From Bacteroidaceae bacterium (lineage in GTDB: Bacteria > Bacteroidota > Bacteroidia > Bacteroidales > Bacteroidaceae): a DNA stretch of 64,000 nt. The stretch lies in the NCBI GenBank assembly GCA_017427065.1, contig JAFRTL010000016.1:279054-343053 (forward strand). The letters are read 5' to 3'. A program made the position numbers and the translations under genes. Positions 1-6,905 of the stretch are shown here, piece after piece. Numbering within the stretch: the stretch's first letter is position 1; each line of letters starts with the position of its first letter. Below the pieces are notes generated by a model. That model saw only the letters and a list, made by a program, of their open reading frames with translations. It was not told where the DNA came from and ran no database searches.

Positions 1-1545
1 CCCATTAAGTCCTTGCGTCTGATTGCTGACGGACTGGAACTTAGGGGAAGAGAAATGAAGGCACGTGCGCTGTATGCTCGTGCGGAGGTAGATGCTTCAG
101 AACCTATATTGATGAAGGTGGCTTTATCGCCCACCAGCATGGAGGCAGCCAAGAAGAATATGGAGGCAGAACTGCAAGGGTGGGATTTTGAAGCGGTTTG
201 CAAGGAGGCTGACAATGCCTGGAATGCAGAGTTGAGTAAGGTACAGATTACAACTGCTGACGAGCATGCCCGTACAACGTTCTATACGGCCCTCTACCAT
301 ACGATGATTGCTCCAAGTGAGTTCTGTGATGTGGATGGGAGTTACTATGGAGCCGACAATGAGGTGCATTCAGGATCCTCTCTCACATATACGACGTTCA
401 GTCTTTGGGATACTTACCGTGCTGCCCATCCATTGCTTACTATTCTACAACCGGAACGGGTGCCTGATATGGTGAATACGATGCTACGTATTTTTAAGGA
501 ACAGGGGAAGTTGCCTGTGTGGCACCTGATGGGGTGTGAGACCAACTGTATGGTAGGTTATCCTGGCATTCCTGTGGTGGCGGATGCGGTCTTGAAGGGA
601 CTTCCTGGGATAGATCCTGAAGAGGCGTATGAAGCCATGAAGCAGACGGCCATGTTGGAGGAACGTGGCAATGCTGCCCGTATGCAGTTTGGATATATCC
701 CTTGGGAAACGATGAAGGAATCGGTGGCCTATGAATTGGAATACGACTTAGCCGATTGGGCATTGGCTCAGGTGGCTCAAAAATTAGGAAAGACTGCAGA
801 TTATGAGTATTTCTTGAAGCGCAGCAAACAGTATCAAAATATCTTTGATCCCGTGACCCGCTTTATGCGTGGCAAGGGAAAGGATGGATCGTTCCATGAA
901 CCTTTCGACCCCTTCGGCTCCTCTCATGAGAACGATGACTATACCGAGGGAACCGCTTGGCAATACACGTGGTTGGTGCCTCATGATGTGGAAGGACTGG
1001 TAGATTTGTTGGGTGGTAAGGAACCATTTATCCAGAAACTGGATTCCCTCTTCATCGTAGAAGGGGATATGGGCGAAGAAGCTTCGCCTGACATCAGCGG
1101 ACTTATCGGACAGTATGCCCATGGTAACGAACCGAGTCATCATGTGGTGTATATGTATAATAAGGTGGGACAACCTTGGAAGACTGCGGAGAAAGTTCGT
1201 CAGATTCTGAAGGAGATGTATTCTGACCAACCAGATGGGTTGTCAGGCAACGAGGATGTGGGACAGATGTCGGCATGGTACATCCTCTCATCCATGGGCT
1301 TCTATCAGATGGAGCCAGCAGGCGGTCGTTACTACTTCGGTTCTCCACTGTTTGATGAAGTGAAGATAGAACTGCCTGAGGGTACTTTCACAGTAAAAAC
1401 CCTCAACAATAGTGCTACGAACATCTATATTCAGTCGATTCGTCTGAACGGGGAACCTTATGATTTGCCTTATATTACCTATGCAGATATCATGCATGGA
1501 GGGGAGCTGGAAATAGAAATGGGAAGTACCCCCGTTGATTTTTGA
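1..1545 (+). CDS. GH92 alpha-mannosidase, 5' end missing
   Basis: C-terminal part (about 514 residues) of a glycoside hydrolase family 92 exo-alpha-mannosidase; the open frame continues from base 1, so the start and signal peptide lie outside the window. Family hallmarks seen: MVGYPGIPVVADAVLKG (near base 550), GNEPSHHVVYMYN (near 1125) and GNEDVGQMSAWYILSSMGFY (near 1248), where the Glu/Asp pair belongs to the calcium-dependent active site. GH92 enzymes trim alpha-mannose from N-glycans or yeast mannan, usually in the periplasm. No SusC/SusD pair is visible in the window, so the linkage preference cannot be inferred from context. The family assignment is firm. Confidence 0.95.
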   Translation, partial: PIKSLRLIADGLELRGREMKARALYARAEVDASEPILMKVALSPTSMEAAKKNMEAELQGWDFEAVCKEADNAWNAELSKVQITTADEHARTTFYTALYHTMIAPSEFCDVDGSYYGADNEVHSGSSLTYTTFSLWDTYRAAHPLLTILQPERVPDMVNTMLRIFKEQGKLPVWHLMGCETNCMVGYPGIPVVADAVLKGLPGIDPEEAYEAMKQTAMLEERGNAARMQFGYIPWETMKESVAYELEYDLADWALAQVAQKLGKTADYEYFLKRSKQYQNIFDPVTRFMRGKGKDGSFHEPFDPFGSSHENDDYTEGTAWQYTWLVPHDVEGLVDLLGGKEPFIQKLDSLFIVEGDMGEEASPDISGLIGQYAHGNEPSHHVVYMYNKVGQPWKTAEKVRQILKEMYSDQPDGLSGNEDVGQMSAWYILSSMGFYQMEPAGGRYYFGSPLFDEVKIELPEGTFTVKTLNNSATNIYIQSIRLNGEPYDLPYITYADIMHGGELEIEMGSTPVDF

Positions 1546-1554
1546 GGAGGATTA

Positions 1555-1586
1555 TTTGCGAATTGTTTAGGTTTGCATTATTTTTG
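1555..1586 (+). promoter_or_regulatory. Promoter of the zinc peptidase gene
   Basis: TTTG at 1555-1558, a 20-base spacer and TATTTTTG at 1579-1586. This is a full match to the Bacteroidetes primary-sigma consensus TTTG-N19-21-TAnnTTTG, 43 bases ahead of the start codon at 1630. Confidence 0.75.
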
Positions 1587-1629
1587 CTGCAAGTATTTGA
1601 AAATAGTAACTTAATAAACGTTAGATAAC

Positions 1630-2493
1630 ATGAGACTTGATGGAAGAAGAGAAAGCTCCAACGTGGATGACCGCAGAAGTCTGAGCGGTGGTGCGAAGGC
1701 TGGTTTGGGTATCGGTGGCTTGGTGATCGTGGCACTGATTACTTGGTTTATGGGTGGTAATCCACTCAGTGTATTGTCGAATGCCGATTTAGGCTCTATG
1801 ATTACGACAGGTGATGGTACGCAACGTGAGATGACAGCTGAGGAGGAAGAACTGGCGAAGTTCTCCCGCCAGATTCTGGCAAGTACCGAGGATGTGTGGA
1901 CCCGAGTGTTCAAGCAGTATGGAAAGACCTATCAGGCACCTACGATGGTGCTCTTCACCAATGCGGTAAAGTCGGGATGTGGTCAGGCCACTGCCTCTGT
2001 GGGTCCGTTCTATTGTTCTGCTGACCAGTGTCTGTATATCGACCTTTCTTTCTTCAGCTCCATGAAGCGCCAGTTGGGTGCTGATGGTGATTTCGCCTAT
2101 GCCTATGTGATTGCCCATGAGGTGGGTCACCATGTGCAGTATCTGTTGGGTACACTCGACAGCGCCCACAACCAGATGGCCCGAATGTCTGAGGCACAGA
2201 GCAACAGAGTCAGCGTACGCATCGAGTTGCAGGCCGACTATTATGCTGGTGTTTGGGGGTATTATGAGAATCGCTTGTTCAATTCTCTGGAGCAGGGTGA
2301 TTTAGAAGAGGCTATCAACTGCTCATTGGTGATCGGTGACGACTATCTGCAAAAGAAAGCACAGGGTTACACCGTGCCTGAAAGCTTTAACCATGGTACC
2401 TCAGAGCAGCGCAGACGTTGGTTGACTAAGGGTCTCACGACAGGTGATATGACTCAAGCCAATACGTTCGAACTGAGCGACAGTCAGCTGTAA
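1630..2493 (+). CDS. YpfJ-like neutral zinc metallopeptidase
   Basis: 287-residue membrane-anchored protein of the putative neutral zinc metallopeptidase family (YpfJ/COG2321). A charged N-terminus of about 25 residues precedes one transmembrane helix (about 27-43), then an exported domain with the zincin motif HEVGHH at 163-168; the downstream ELQADYYAGVWG segment supplies the third ligand region typical of the family. Two Cys pairs (around 117-134) are conserved in relatives. The substrate is unknown. The gene has its own consensus promoter and ends in a bidirectional terminator shared with the convergent DUF4332 gene. Confidence 0.9.
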   Translation: MRLDGRRESSNVDDRRSLSGGAKAGLGIGGLVIVALITWFMGGNPLSVLSNADLGSMITTGDGTQREMTAEEEELAKFSRQILASTEDVWTRVFKQYGKTYQAPTMVLFTNAVKSGCGQATASVGPFYCSADQCLYIDLSFFSSMKRQLGADGDFAYAYVIAHEVGHHVQYLLGTLDSAHNQMARMSEAQSNRVSVRIELQADYYAGVWGYYENRLFNSLEQGDLEEAINCSLVIGDDYLQKKAQGYTVPESFNHGTSEQRRRWLTKGLTTGDMTQANTFELSDSQL

Positions 2494-2496
2494 TTT

Positions 2497-2524
2497 GGTT
2501 TAGGGTTTAGAGCTTAGAGCTTCG
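2497..2524 (+). repeat. Heptamer array after the peptidase stop
   Basis: Four 7-base units begin three bases after the TAA stop: GGTTTAG twice, then AGCTTAG and AGCTTCG. A related array of opposite polarity lies on the other side of the terminator at 2589-2623. Confidence 0.75.
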
Positions 2525-2547
2525 CTCCTAAAGAATTAAAAATAAAA

Positions 2548-2580
2548 AGTCCCGAGCCGTATGGCCCGGGATTCTTTTTT
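2548..2580. terminator. Bidirectional terminator
   Basis: Hairpin 2550-2573 (TCCCG-A-GCC paired with GGC-C-CGGGA around a GTAT loop) followed by a T-tract on the plus strand and preceded by an A-tract that serves the minus strand. It separates the convergent zinc peptidase and DUF4332 genes. Confidence 0.85.
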
Positions 2581-2588
2581 CGGTTAGT

Positions 2589-2623
2589 TTCAGACTCTAA
2601 ACTCTAAACCCTAAACTCTAAAC
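2589..2623 (-). repeat. Heptamer array after the DUF4332 stop
   Basis: Read on the minus strand, directly after the TAA stop of the DUF4332 gene: GTTTAGA, GTTTAGG, GTTTAGA, GTTTAGA and a degenerate GTCTGAA. Together with the array at 2497-2524 it makes a mirrored arrangement around the terminator, each array trailing its own gene. Confidence 0.8.
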
Positions 2624-3031
2624 TTAATAAGTCATTACAGGAGGCAGAGCCTTAGCCTGGTCGATCATCTTCCTCACTTCCTTCAATACAGGAACACGAC
2701 GAGTGAGGTGTTTCTCCTCATTGGTCTCTTCCAACTTCTTCTGCAAGTTTTCTGGAACACGGTGTGAAAGTTCTTTTACGGTGTCAACACCAGCTGCTTC
2801 CAGCAACTCTGAGAACTGAGGACCAATGCCCTTGATACGGAACAAATCTGCATGGTTTGTCCATGTCAGGATAAGATCATAACTGATGCCAGTTTCCTCT
2901 GCCAAAGCCTTGCGACCAGCAGGAGCAGCGCATCTTTCCAATAACTCACCAGGTGTGGTGATACCTGCAGCGATCAGCTTCTCTGAGTACACTGGACCGA
3001 TGCCTTCGATGTCAATAATTTTGTATGCCAT
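2624..3031 (-). CDS. DUF4332 helix-hairpin-helix protein
   Basis: 135 residues with two helix-hairpin-helix motifs, IEGIGPVYSEKLIAAGI (about 8-24) and IKGIGPQFSELLEAAGV (about 65-81). This is the arrangement of DUF4332 proteins, presumed to bind nucleic acid through the GIGP hairpins. No catalytic residues are recognisable. A TATTTTTG -7 element lies upstream on the minus strand (plus 3069-3076). The biological role is unknown; the domain call is confident, the function is not. Confidence 0.85.
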   Translation of the reverse strand: MAYKIIDIEGIGPVYSEKLIAAGITTPGELLERCAAPAGRKALAEETGISYDLILTWTNHADLFRIKGIGPQFSELLEAAGVDTVKELSHRVPENLQKKLEETNEEKHLTRRVPVLKEVRKMIDQAKALPPVMTY

Positions 3032-3109
3032 GGCTATAAAAAAATAAGGTTATTTATATATTTTGTTTCAAAAATAGTATATCTAAAATTAAAAACAAAA
3101 TTTTTTTGA

Positions 3110-4291
3110 TTAAATATTCATTTTTTTGTAAATAGCCTCTGCTAATTGCTGTAAGGCTTTGTTTAAAACGGACTTAGGACAACCGACATTCAGACGCAGG
3201 AAACCTGCACCTTCCTTCCCAAACATAGTACCATCATTAAGCGCCAGATGGGCCTCTTCCAAGACGACACGTGTCAGCATCTCCTGACTCCATCCTAGTT
3301 TTCGGAAGTCAAGGAAGATGAGGTAGGAGGCTTGCGGACGAACCATGGTCACCATGGGGAGATGTTCTTTCAAGAATGTTTCTGTGAAGTCGATGTTCTC
3401 TTGAATGTAAGCCTTGAGCTGGAGTAGCCATTCTTCTCCTTCACTATAAGCAGCAGCACAAGTGGTATAGGAGAAGACATTGCCCATTTCCAGTTCGCTG
3501 GCTTCCATGTAGGTATGGAACTGTTCCCACATCGCAGGGTTCTGAATGATGCAGATGGAGGTTGAAATACCTGGCATATTGAATGTTTTGCTAGGTGCCA
3601 TGAAGGTGATGGTGTGCTCACGGGTCCAAAAATTGACTGAAGCAAATGGAATGTGCTTATACGGTGGAAGAGTGAGGTCGCCATGGATTTCGTCCGACAA
3701 TACCAGTACCTTGTTTCGCTCACAGATGTCGGCGATGTGTAAGAGTTCCTCACGTGTCCATACACGACCACCAGGATTGTGAGGATTGCAGAGGATAAGC
3801 ACCTTACAATCTTTTATATCACGCTCCAATTGCTCGAAGTCCACATGAATCTCATCCTGCTCGTCGATAATCAACGGAGAATAGACCACTTTGCGGCGAT
3901 TCTTCTCGGTCACCAGAAAGAACGGATGATAGACAGGAGGCATCACCAGCACACGGTCACCAACTTCTGTGAAACATTGCAAGGCGAAAGCCAATCCACG
4001 TACGATGCCGGGCATGTGCATCATCTCCCAGGCATTCACCTCCCAATTATGATGCTTCTGCTGCCAGCAGATGAAGGCGTAGTACCATTTATCGCTTGGA
4101 ATGGTGTATCCCATCACGCCACGATCCAGCCGTTCCTTGATGGCATTTATCACACAGGGAGGTGTGCGGAAATCCATATCGGCTACCCACATGGAAAGTA
4201 AGTCCTCGCGACCGAAAAACTCTTTCAGTCCATCCCATTTCACAGAATCTGTACCTCGTCTGTCCAGGACTTCATCGAAATCGTATATCAT
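3110..4291 (-). CDS. PatB/MalY-type PLP aminotransferase (C-S lyase)
   Basis: 393-residue fold-type I PLP enzyme of the PatB/MalY group, which often acts as cystathionine beta-lyase or cysteine desulfhydrase. The N-terminal MWVADMDFRTPP segment is diagnostic of the group. CNPHNPGGRVW (about 168-178), the pyridine-nitrogen Asp in LSDEIHGD (D200) and the Schiff-base Lys in APSKTFN (K235) are present, and the C-terminus carries the conserved RLNVGCP arginine. It is transcribed divergently from the lipid operon at 4417. The family is secure; the choice between C-S lyase and aminotransferase activity is not. Confidence 0.9.
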   Translation of the reverse strand: MIYDFDEVLDRRGTDSVKWDGLKEFFGREDLLSMWVADMDFRTPPCVINAIKERLDRGVMGYTIPSDKWYYAFICWQQKHHNWEVNAWEMMHMPGIVRGLAFALQCFTEVGDRVLVMPPVYHPFFLVTEKNRRKVVYSPLIIDEQDEIHVDFEQLERDIKDCKVLILCNPHNPGGRVWTREELLHIADICERNKVLVLSDEIHGDLTLPPYKHIPFASVNFWTREHTITFMAPSKTFNMPGISTSICIIQNPAMWEQFHTYMEASELEMGNVFSYTTCAAAYSEGEEWLLQLKAYIQENIDFTETFLKEHLPMVTMVRPQASYLIFLDFRKLGWSQEMLTRVVLEEAHLALNDGTMFGKEGAGFLRLNVGCPKSVLNKALQQLAEAIYKKMNI

Positions 4292-4386
4292 ACTATTGTT
4301 TAAGGTTAAAGTTAACTTATGCCACTTCTGAGAGTGGGGAGAATTAATTAATCGTACGAAGATAGTAATTATTCACAGAAAAAGCG

Positions 4387-4394
4387 TAAATTTG
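4387..4394 (+). promoter_or_regulatory. -7 element upstream of the lipid operon
   Basis: TAAATTTG matches the Bacteroidetes -7 consensus and lies 22 bases ahead of the start at 4417. No good -33 TTG is seen at the expected spacing, so strength is uncertain. Confidence 0.5.
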
Positions 4395-4416
4395 TGCGTT
4401 TTAATTTGGATATACT

Positions 4417-5127
4417 ATGAAATTTGGTCTTATAGCCGCCGGATTGGGTTCTCGTCTGGTATCTGAAGGTGTGGAAGCCCCCAAACCTTTGGTAAAGGTA
4501 GGGGGAGAGCCTTTGTTGGGCAGACTTCTACGTATCTTCCTCGACAATGGGGCGGAAAGCATTTCGCTGATTACCAATGAGGAGATGACGGAAGTACACG
4601 AGTTCCTTAAAGCTCAGGAATTGCCGGTTCCTCTGAATATTGTCATCAAATCTACGCCCAGTTCTTTCCATAGTTTCTACGAATTGAAACCCTATCTGGA
4701 AGGCAGTAAGTTCTGTTTGACAACTGTGGATCCTATCTTTCGTGAGCAGGAGTTTGCCGACTATATTCGGGCCTTTGCTACGAATACAACGGACGATGCG
4801 CTGATGGGTGTAACCAGCTATATCGATGACGAGAAGCCCCTTTACGTGAAGGTAGAGGAGCCCAGCATGCGCATCACGGGATATGCGAATCAGGCCTATG
4901 AGGGCTGTAAGTACGTCTCTGGAGGCATTTATTGCATGAACGAGCGGGCTTTGGCACTCCTTCCAGAAGCGATGGAGAAGGGTGTGAGTAGGATGCGAGG
5001 ATTCCAGCAGTATCTGGTGGATGCCGGATTGGCTGTGCGGGCTTTCAATTTCAGTAAGGTGATAGACATCGACCATGCGGAGGATATCCGTAAGGCGGAA
5101 GCATTTATGAAGGATACAAAGAGATGA
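4417..5127 (+). CDS. NTP transferase (sugar/polyol-phosphate nucleotidyltransferase)
   Basis: 236-residue GT-A-fold nucleotidyltransferase. The N-terminus has the NTP-binding loop LIAAGLGSRL (5-14) and PKPLVKVGGEPLL (23-35), and the metal-binding Asp is probably in TTVDPIF (about residue 105). It would activate a phosphorylated sugar or polyol as an NDP derivative. It opens a tightly spaced operon (4-base overlap with the next gene) that contains an ATP-grasp enzyme and a CDP-alcohol phosphatidyltransferase. CDP activation of a lipid head group, as in CTP:inositol-1-phosphate cytidylyltransferases, is therefore a reasonable inference, not a demonstrated activity. Confidence 0.85.
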   Translation: MKFGLIAAGLGSRLVSEGVEAPKPLVKVGGEPLLGRLLRIFLDNGAESISLITNEEMTEVHEFLKAQELPVPLNIVIKSTPSSFHSFYELKPYLEGSKFCLTTVDPIFREQEFADYIRAFATNTTDDALMGVTSYIDDEKPLYVKVEEPSMRITGYANQAYEGCKYVSGGIYCMNERALALLPEAMEKGVSRMRGFQQYLVDAGLAVRAFNFSKVIDIDHAEDIRKAEAFMKDTKR

Positions 5128-5969
5128 ACGATAAACGGACATTTGCTGCCGTGCAGCGACATACACTTTATTCTCCGAATCATATCGGGAATGATGCTGC
5201 CATTTTCAATGCGGTGGCAGAGCGTTTGAAGCATGCCGGACATGAGGTACATTTTTATACTGAGCAGGAATTTCTCACTCGGGAGTTGACAGAGCATTAT
5301 ATCTTCAACATGATTCGCAGCAAGGAAGCGGTGAAGCGTCTGCAGCGTTACGAAGAAGACGGATGTATGGCCGTGAACTCAGGGTTTGGGATAGAGAATT
5401 GTACACGTGAAAAAATGACACGCTTGTTGCTCGATGCAGGGGTTCCTCATCCACGTAGTCTTTTTTTGCTAGTTAGCGAAAAAAATTTTCATAACTTACC
5501 AATGCCTTGTTGGGTAAAAAGGGCCGACTTCCATGCCATCCATAAAGAGGACGTGAGTTATGTGCGCAATGAGGAAGAATTTCGAAGCTTATTGTCGGAA
5601 TATGCTTTAAGAGAAATCAGTCGGGTAGTGGTAAACGAGCACTTGGAGGGCGACCTTATCAAGTTCTATGGTGTGAATGGCACGGACTTTTTCTATTGGT
5701 TCTATCCGTTTGAGATGAAGCATTCCAAATTCGGTTTGGAGAAGATCAACGGGGAGCCTACGGGCATCTCTTTTAATGTGGAGACACTGCAAAAGATCTG
5801 CAACCAGGCGGCCTCTGTGCTGAAGGTCGATGTGTATGGAGGCGATGCCATCGTGGCAGCAGACGGCAGTATGCGCATCATTGATTTTAATGATTGGCCA
5901 AGTTTTGCACCTTGTCGAGAGGAAGCAGCAGATGCCATCAGTGAACTAATCTTGAAGAAAGCTGTATAA
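5124..5969 (+). CDS. ATP-grasp domain protein
   Basis: 281-residue protein with ATP-grasp features: WVKRADFHAIHKEDV (about 127-141, ATP-binding Lys), VVNEHLEGDLIKFYGV (about 171-186), and the C-terminal metal-binding segment MRIIDFNDWPSF with its Asp and Asn. The layout resembles inositol-polyphosphate kinases of the ITPK type as well as amide-forming ATP-grasp ligases, so the reaction could be phosphorylation or ligation. It overlaps the upstream gene by 4 bases and sits 4 bases before the CDP-alcohol phosphatidyltransferase, implying coupled translation. ATP-grasp is likely; the substrate is unknown. Confidence 0.75.
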   Translation: MNDKRTFAAVQRHTLYSPNHIGNDAAIFNAVAERLKHAGHEVHFYTEQEFLTRELTEHYIFNMIRSKEAVKRLQRYEEDGCMAVNSGFGIENCTREKMTRLLLDAGVPHPRSLFLLVSEKNFHNLPMPCWVKRADFHAIHKEDVSYVRNEEEFRSLLSEYALREISRVVVNEHLEGDLIKFYGVNGTDFFYWFYPFEMKHSKFGLEKINGEPTGISFNVETLQKICNQAASVLKVDVYGGDAIVAADGSMRIIDFNDWPSFAPCREEAADAISELILKKAV

Positions 5970-5973
5970 AGAT

Positions 5974-6882
5974 ATGGAACAGAAGGACATTAACATACAG
6001 GCCTCGCTAAAATCAGCGGATACCGAAGAGTGGATCGACTTGGTCTTCTATCGGCCGTTGGGCTATCGTTGGGCGTTGTTTTTCAATAAGTTGGGTGTGA
6101 CTCCCAATGCCATTACCATCGCTTCCATCTTTTTAGGAGTGGCAGCTGGCATCCTGTTTTATTTCGACAACCTTTGGGTGAATGTCATTGGTATGTTGCT
6201 GTTGGTTTGGGCCAATCAGTACGACAGTGCCGACGGACAGTTGGCTCGTCTCACCGGACAGAAATCGGAATTGGGTCGTATCCTCGATGGCATGTCGGGC
6301 GATTGTTGGTTCATCGCCATCTACTTTGCCATCGTGTGCAGGCTTTATCCCACATGGGGCTTCTGGATTGTCCTCTTGGCTGCAGCGGCAGGATTCTGTC
6401 ACAGTAAGCAGGCAGCCATGGCCGATTATTACCGCAATATCCATCTGTTCTTTTTGAAAGGAAAGCAGGGAAGTGAGCATGACCGCTCGGATCAACAGGA
6501 GGAACTCTATCGTCAGCTTTCTTGGAAGCACGATTTCATCCGTAAACTCTTCCAATGGTTCTATAAGGATTATTGCAGAAAACAAGAGCAGCTCTCACCA
6601 AAGTTCCAACGTTTCTTCGACAAGTATTTGGAAGTTTATGGTGGTGCAGAAGCCCCACAGGAACTGCGTGATAAGTTTCGTGTAGGGAGTCTGCCGTTGA
6701 TGAAATACACGAACATCTTGTCGTTCAACACCCGTGTGATTGCGCTGTTTATCTCGCTGTTCATACGGATGCCTTGGTTGTATTTCGTGTTTGAACTCAC
6801 CGTACTGAATGCACTCTTGGTCTATATGATTTATAAGCATGAAAAGCATTGCGAGCGAATGCTGGGAGAAATTGACAATTGA
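5974..6882 (+). CDS. CDP-alcohol phosphatidyltransferase
   Basis: 302-residue membrane enzyme that transfers a phosphoalcohol between a CDP donor and an acceptor alcohol. The signature lies at 84-110: D84-x2-D87-G88-x2-A91-R92-x8-G101-x3-D105, but the last Asp is D110, four residues on instead of three. Hydrophobic segments are seen near 46-64, 68-82, 111-142 and 250-290. A soluble insert of about 100 residues (150-245) makes it longer than PgsA. The last codons (EIDN, stop) are formed by a heptamer array. Context with a nucleotidyltransferase and a flippase/HAD gene points to phospholipid head-group synthesis. Confidence 0.88.
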   Translation: MEQKDINIQASLKSADTEEWIDLVFYRPLGYRWALFFNKLGVTPNAITIASIFLGVAAGILFYFDNLWVNVIGMLLLVWANQYDSADGQLARLTGQKSELGRILDGMSGDCWFIAIYFAIVCRLYPTWGFWIVLLAAAAGFCHSKQAAMADYYRNIHLFFLKGKQGSEHDRSDQQEELYRQLSWKHDFIRKLFQWFYKDYCRKQEQLSPKFQRFFDKYLEVYGGAEAPQELRDKFRVGSLPLMKYTNILSFNTRVIALFISLFIRMPWLYFVFELTVLNALLVYMIYKHEKHCERMLGEIDN

Positions 6883-6905
6883 CAATTGACAATTCACAAT
6901 TAATG
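6871..6905 (+). repeat. ATTGACA heptamer array across a gene junction
   Basis: Three ATTGACA units, then ATTCACA and ATTAATG, all exactly 7 bases long. The array contains the stop codon of the phosphatidyltransferase gene (TGA, 6880-6882) and its last unit overlaps the ATG of the next gene (6903). Confidence 0.85.

Noticed and set aside
2111-2305. 64-codon frame inside the zinc peptidase gene
   Set aside because: Out-of-frame shadow of a conserved metalloprotease.
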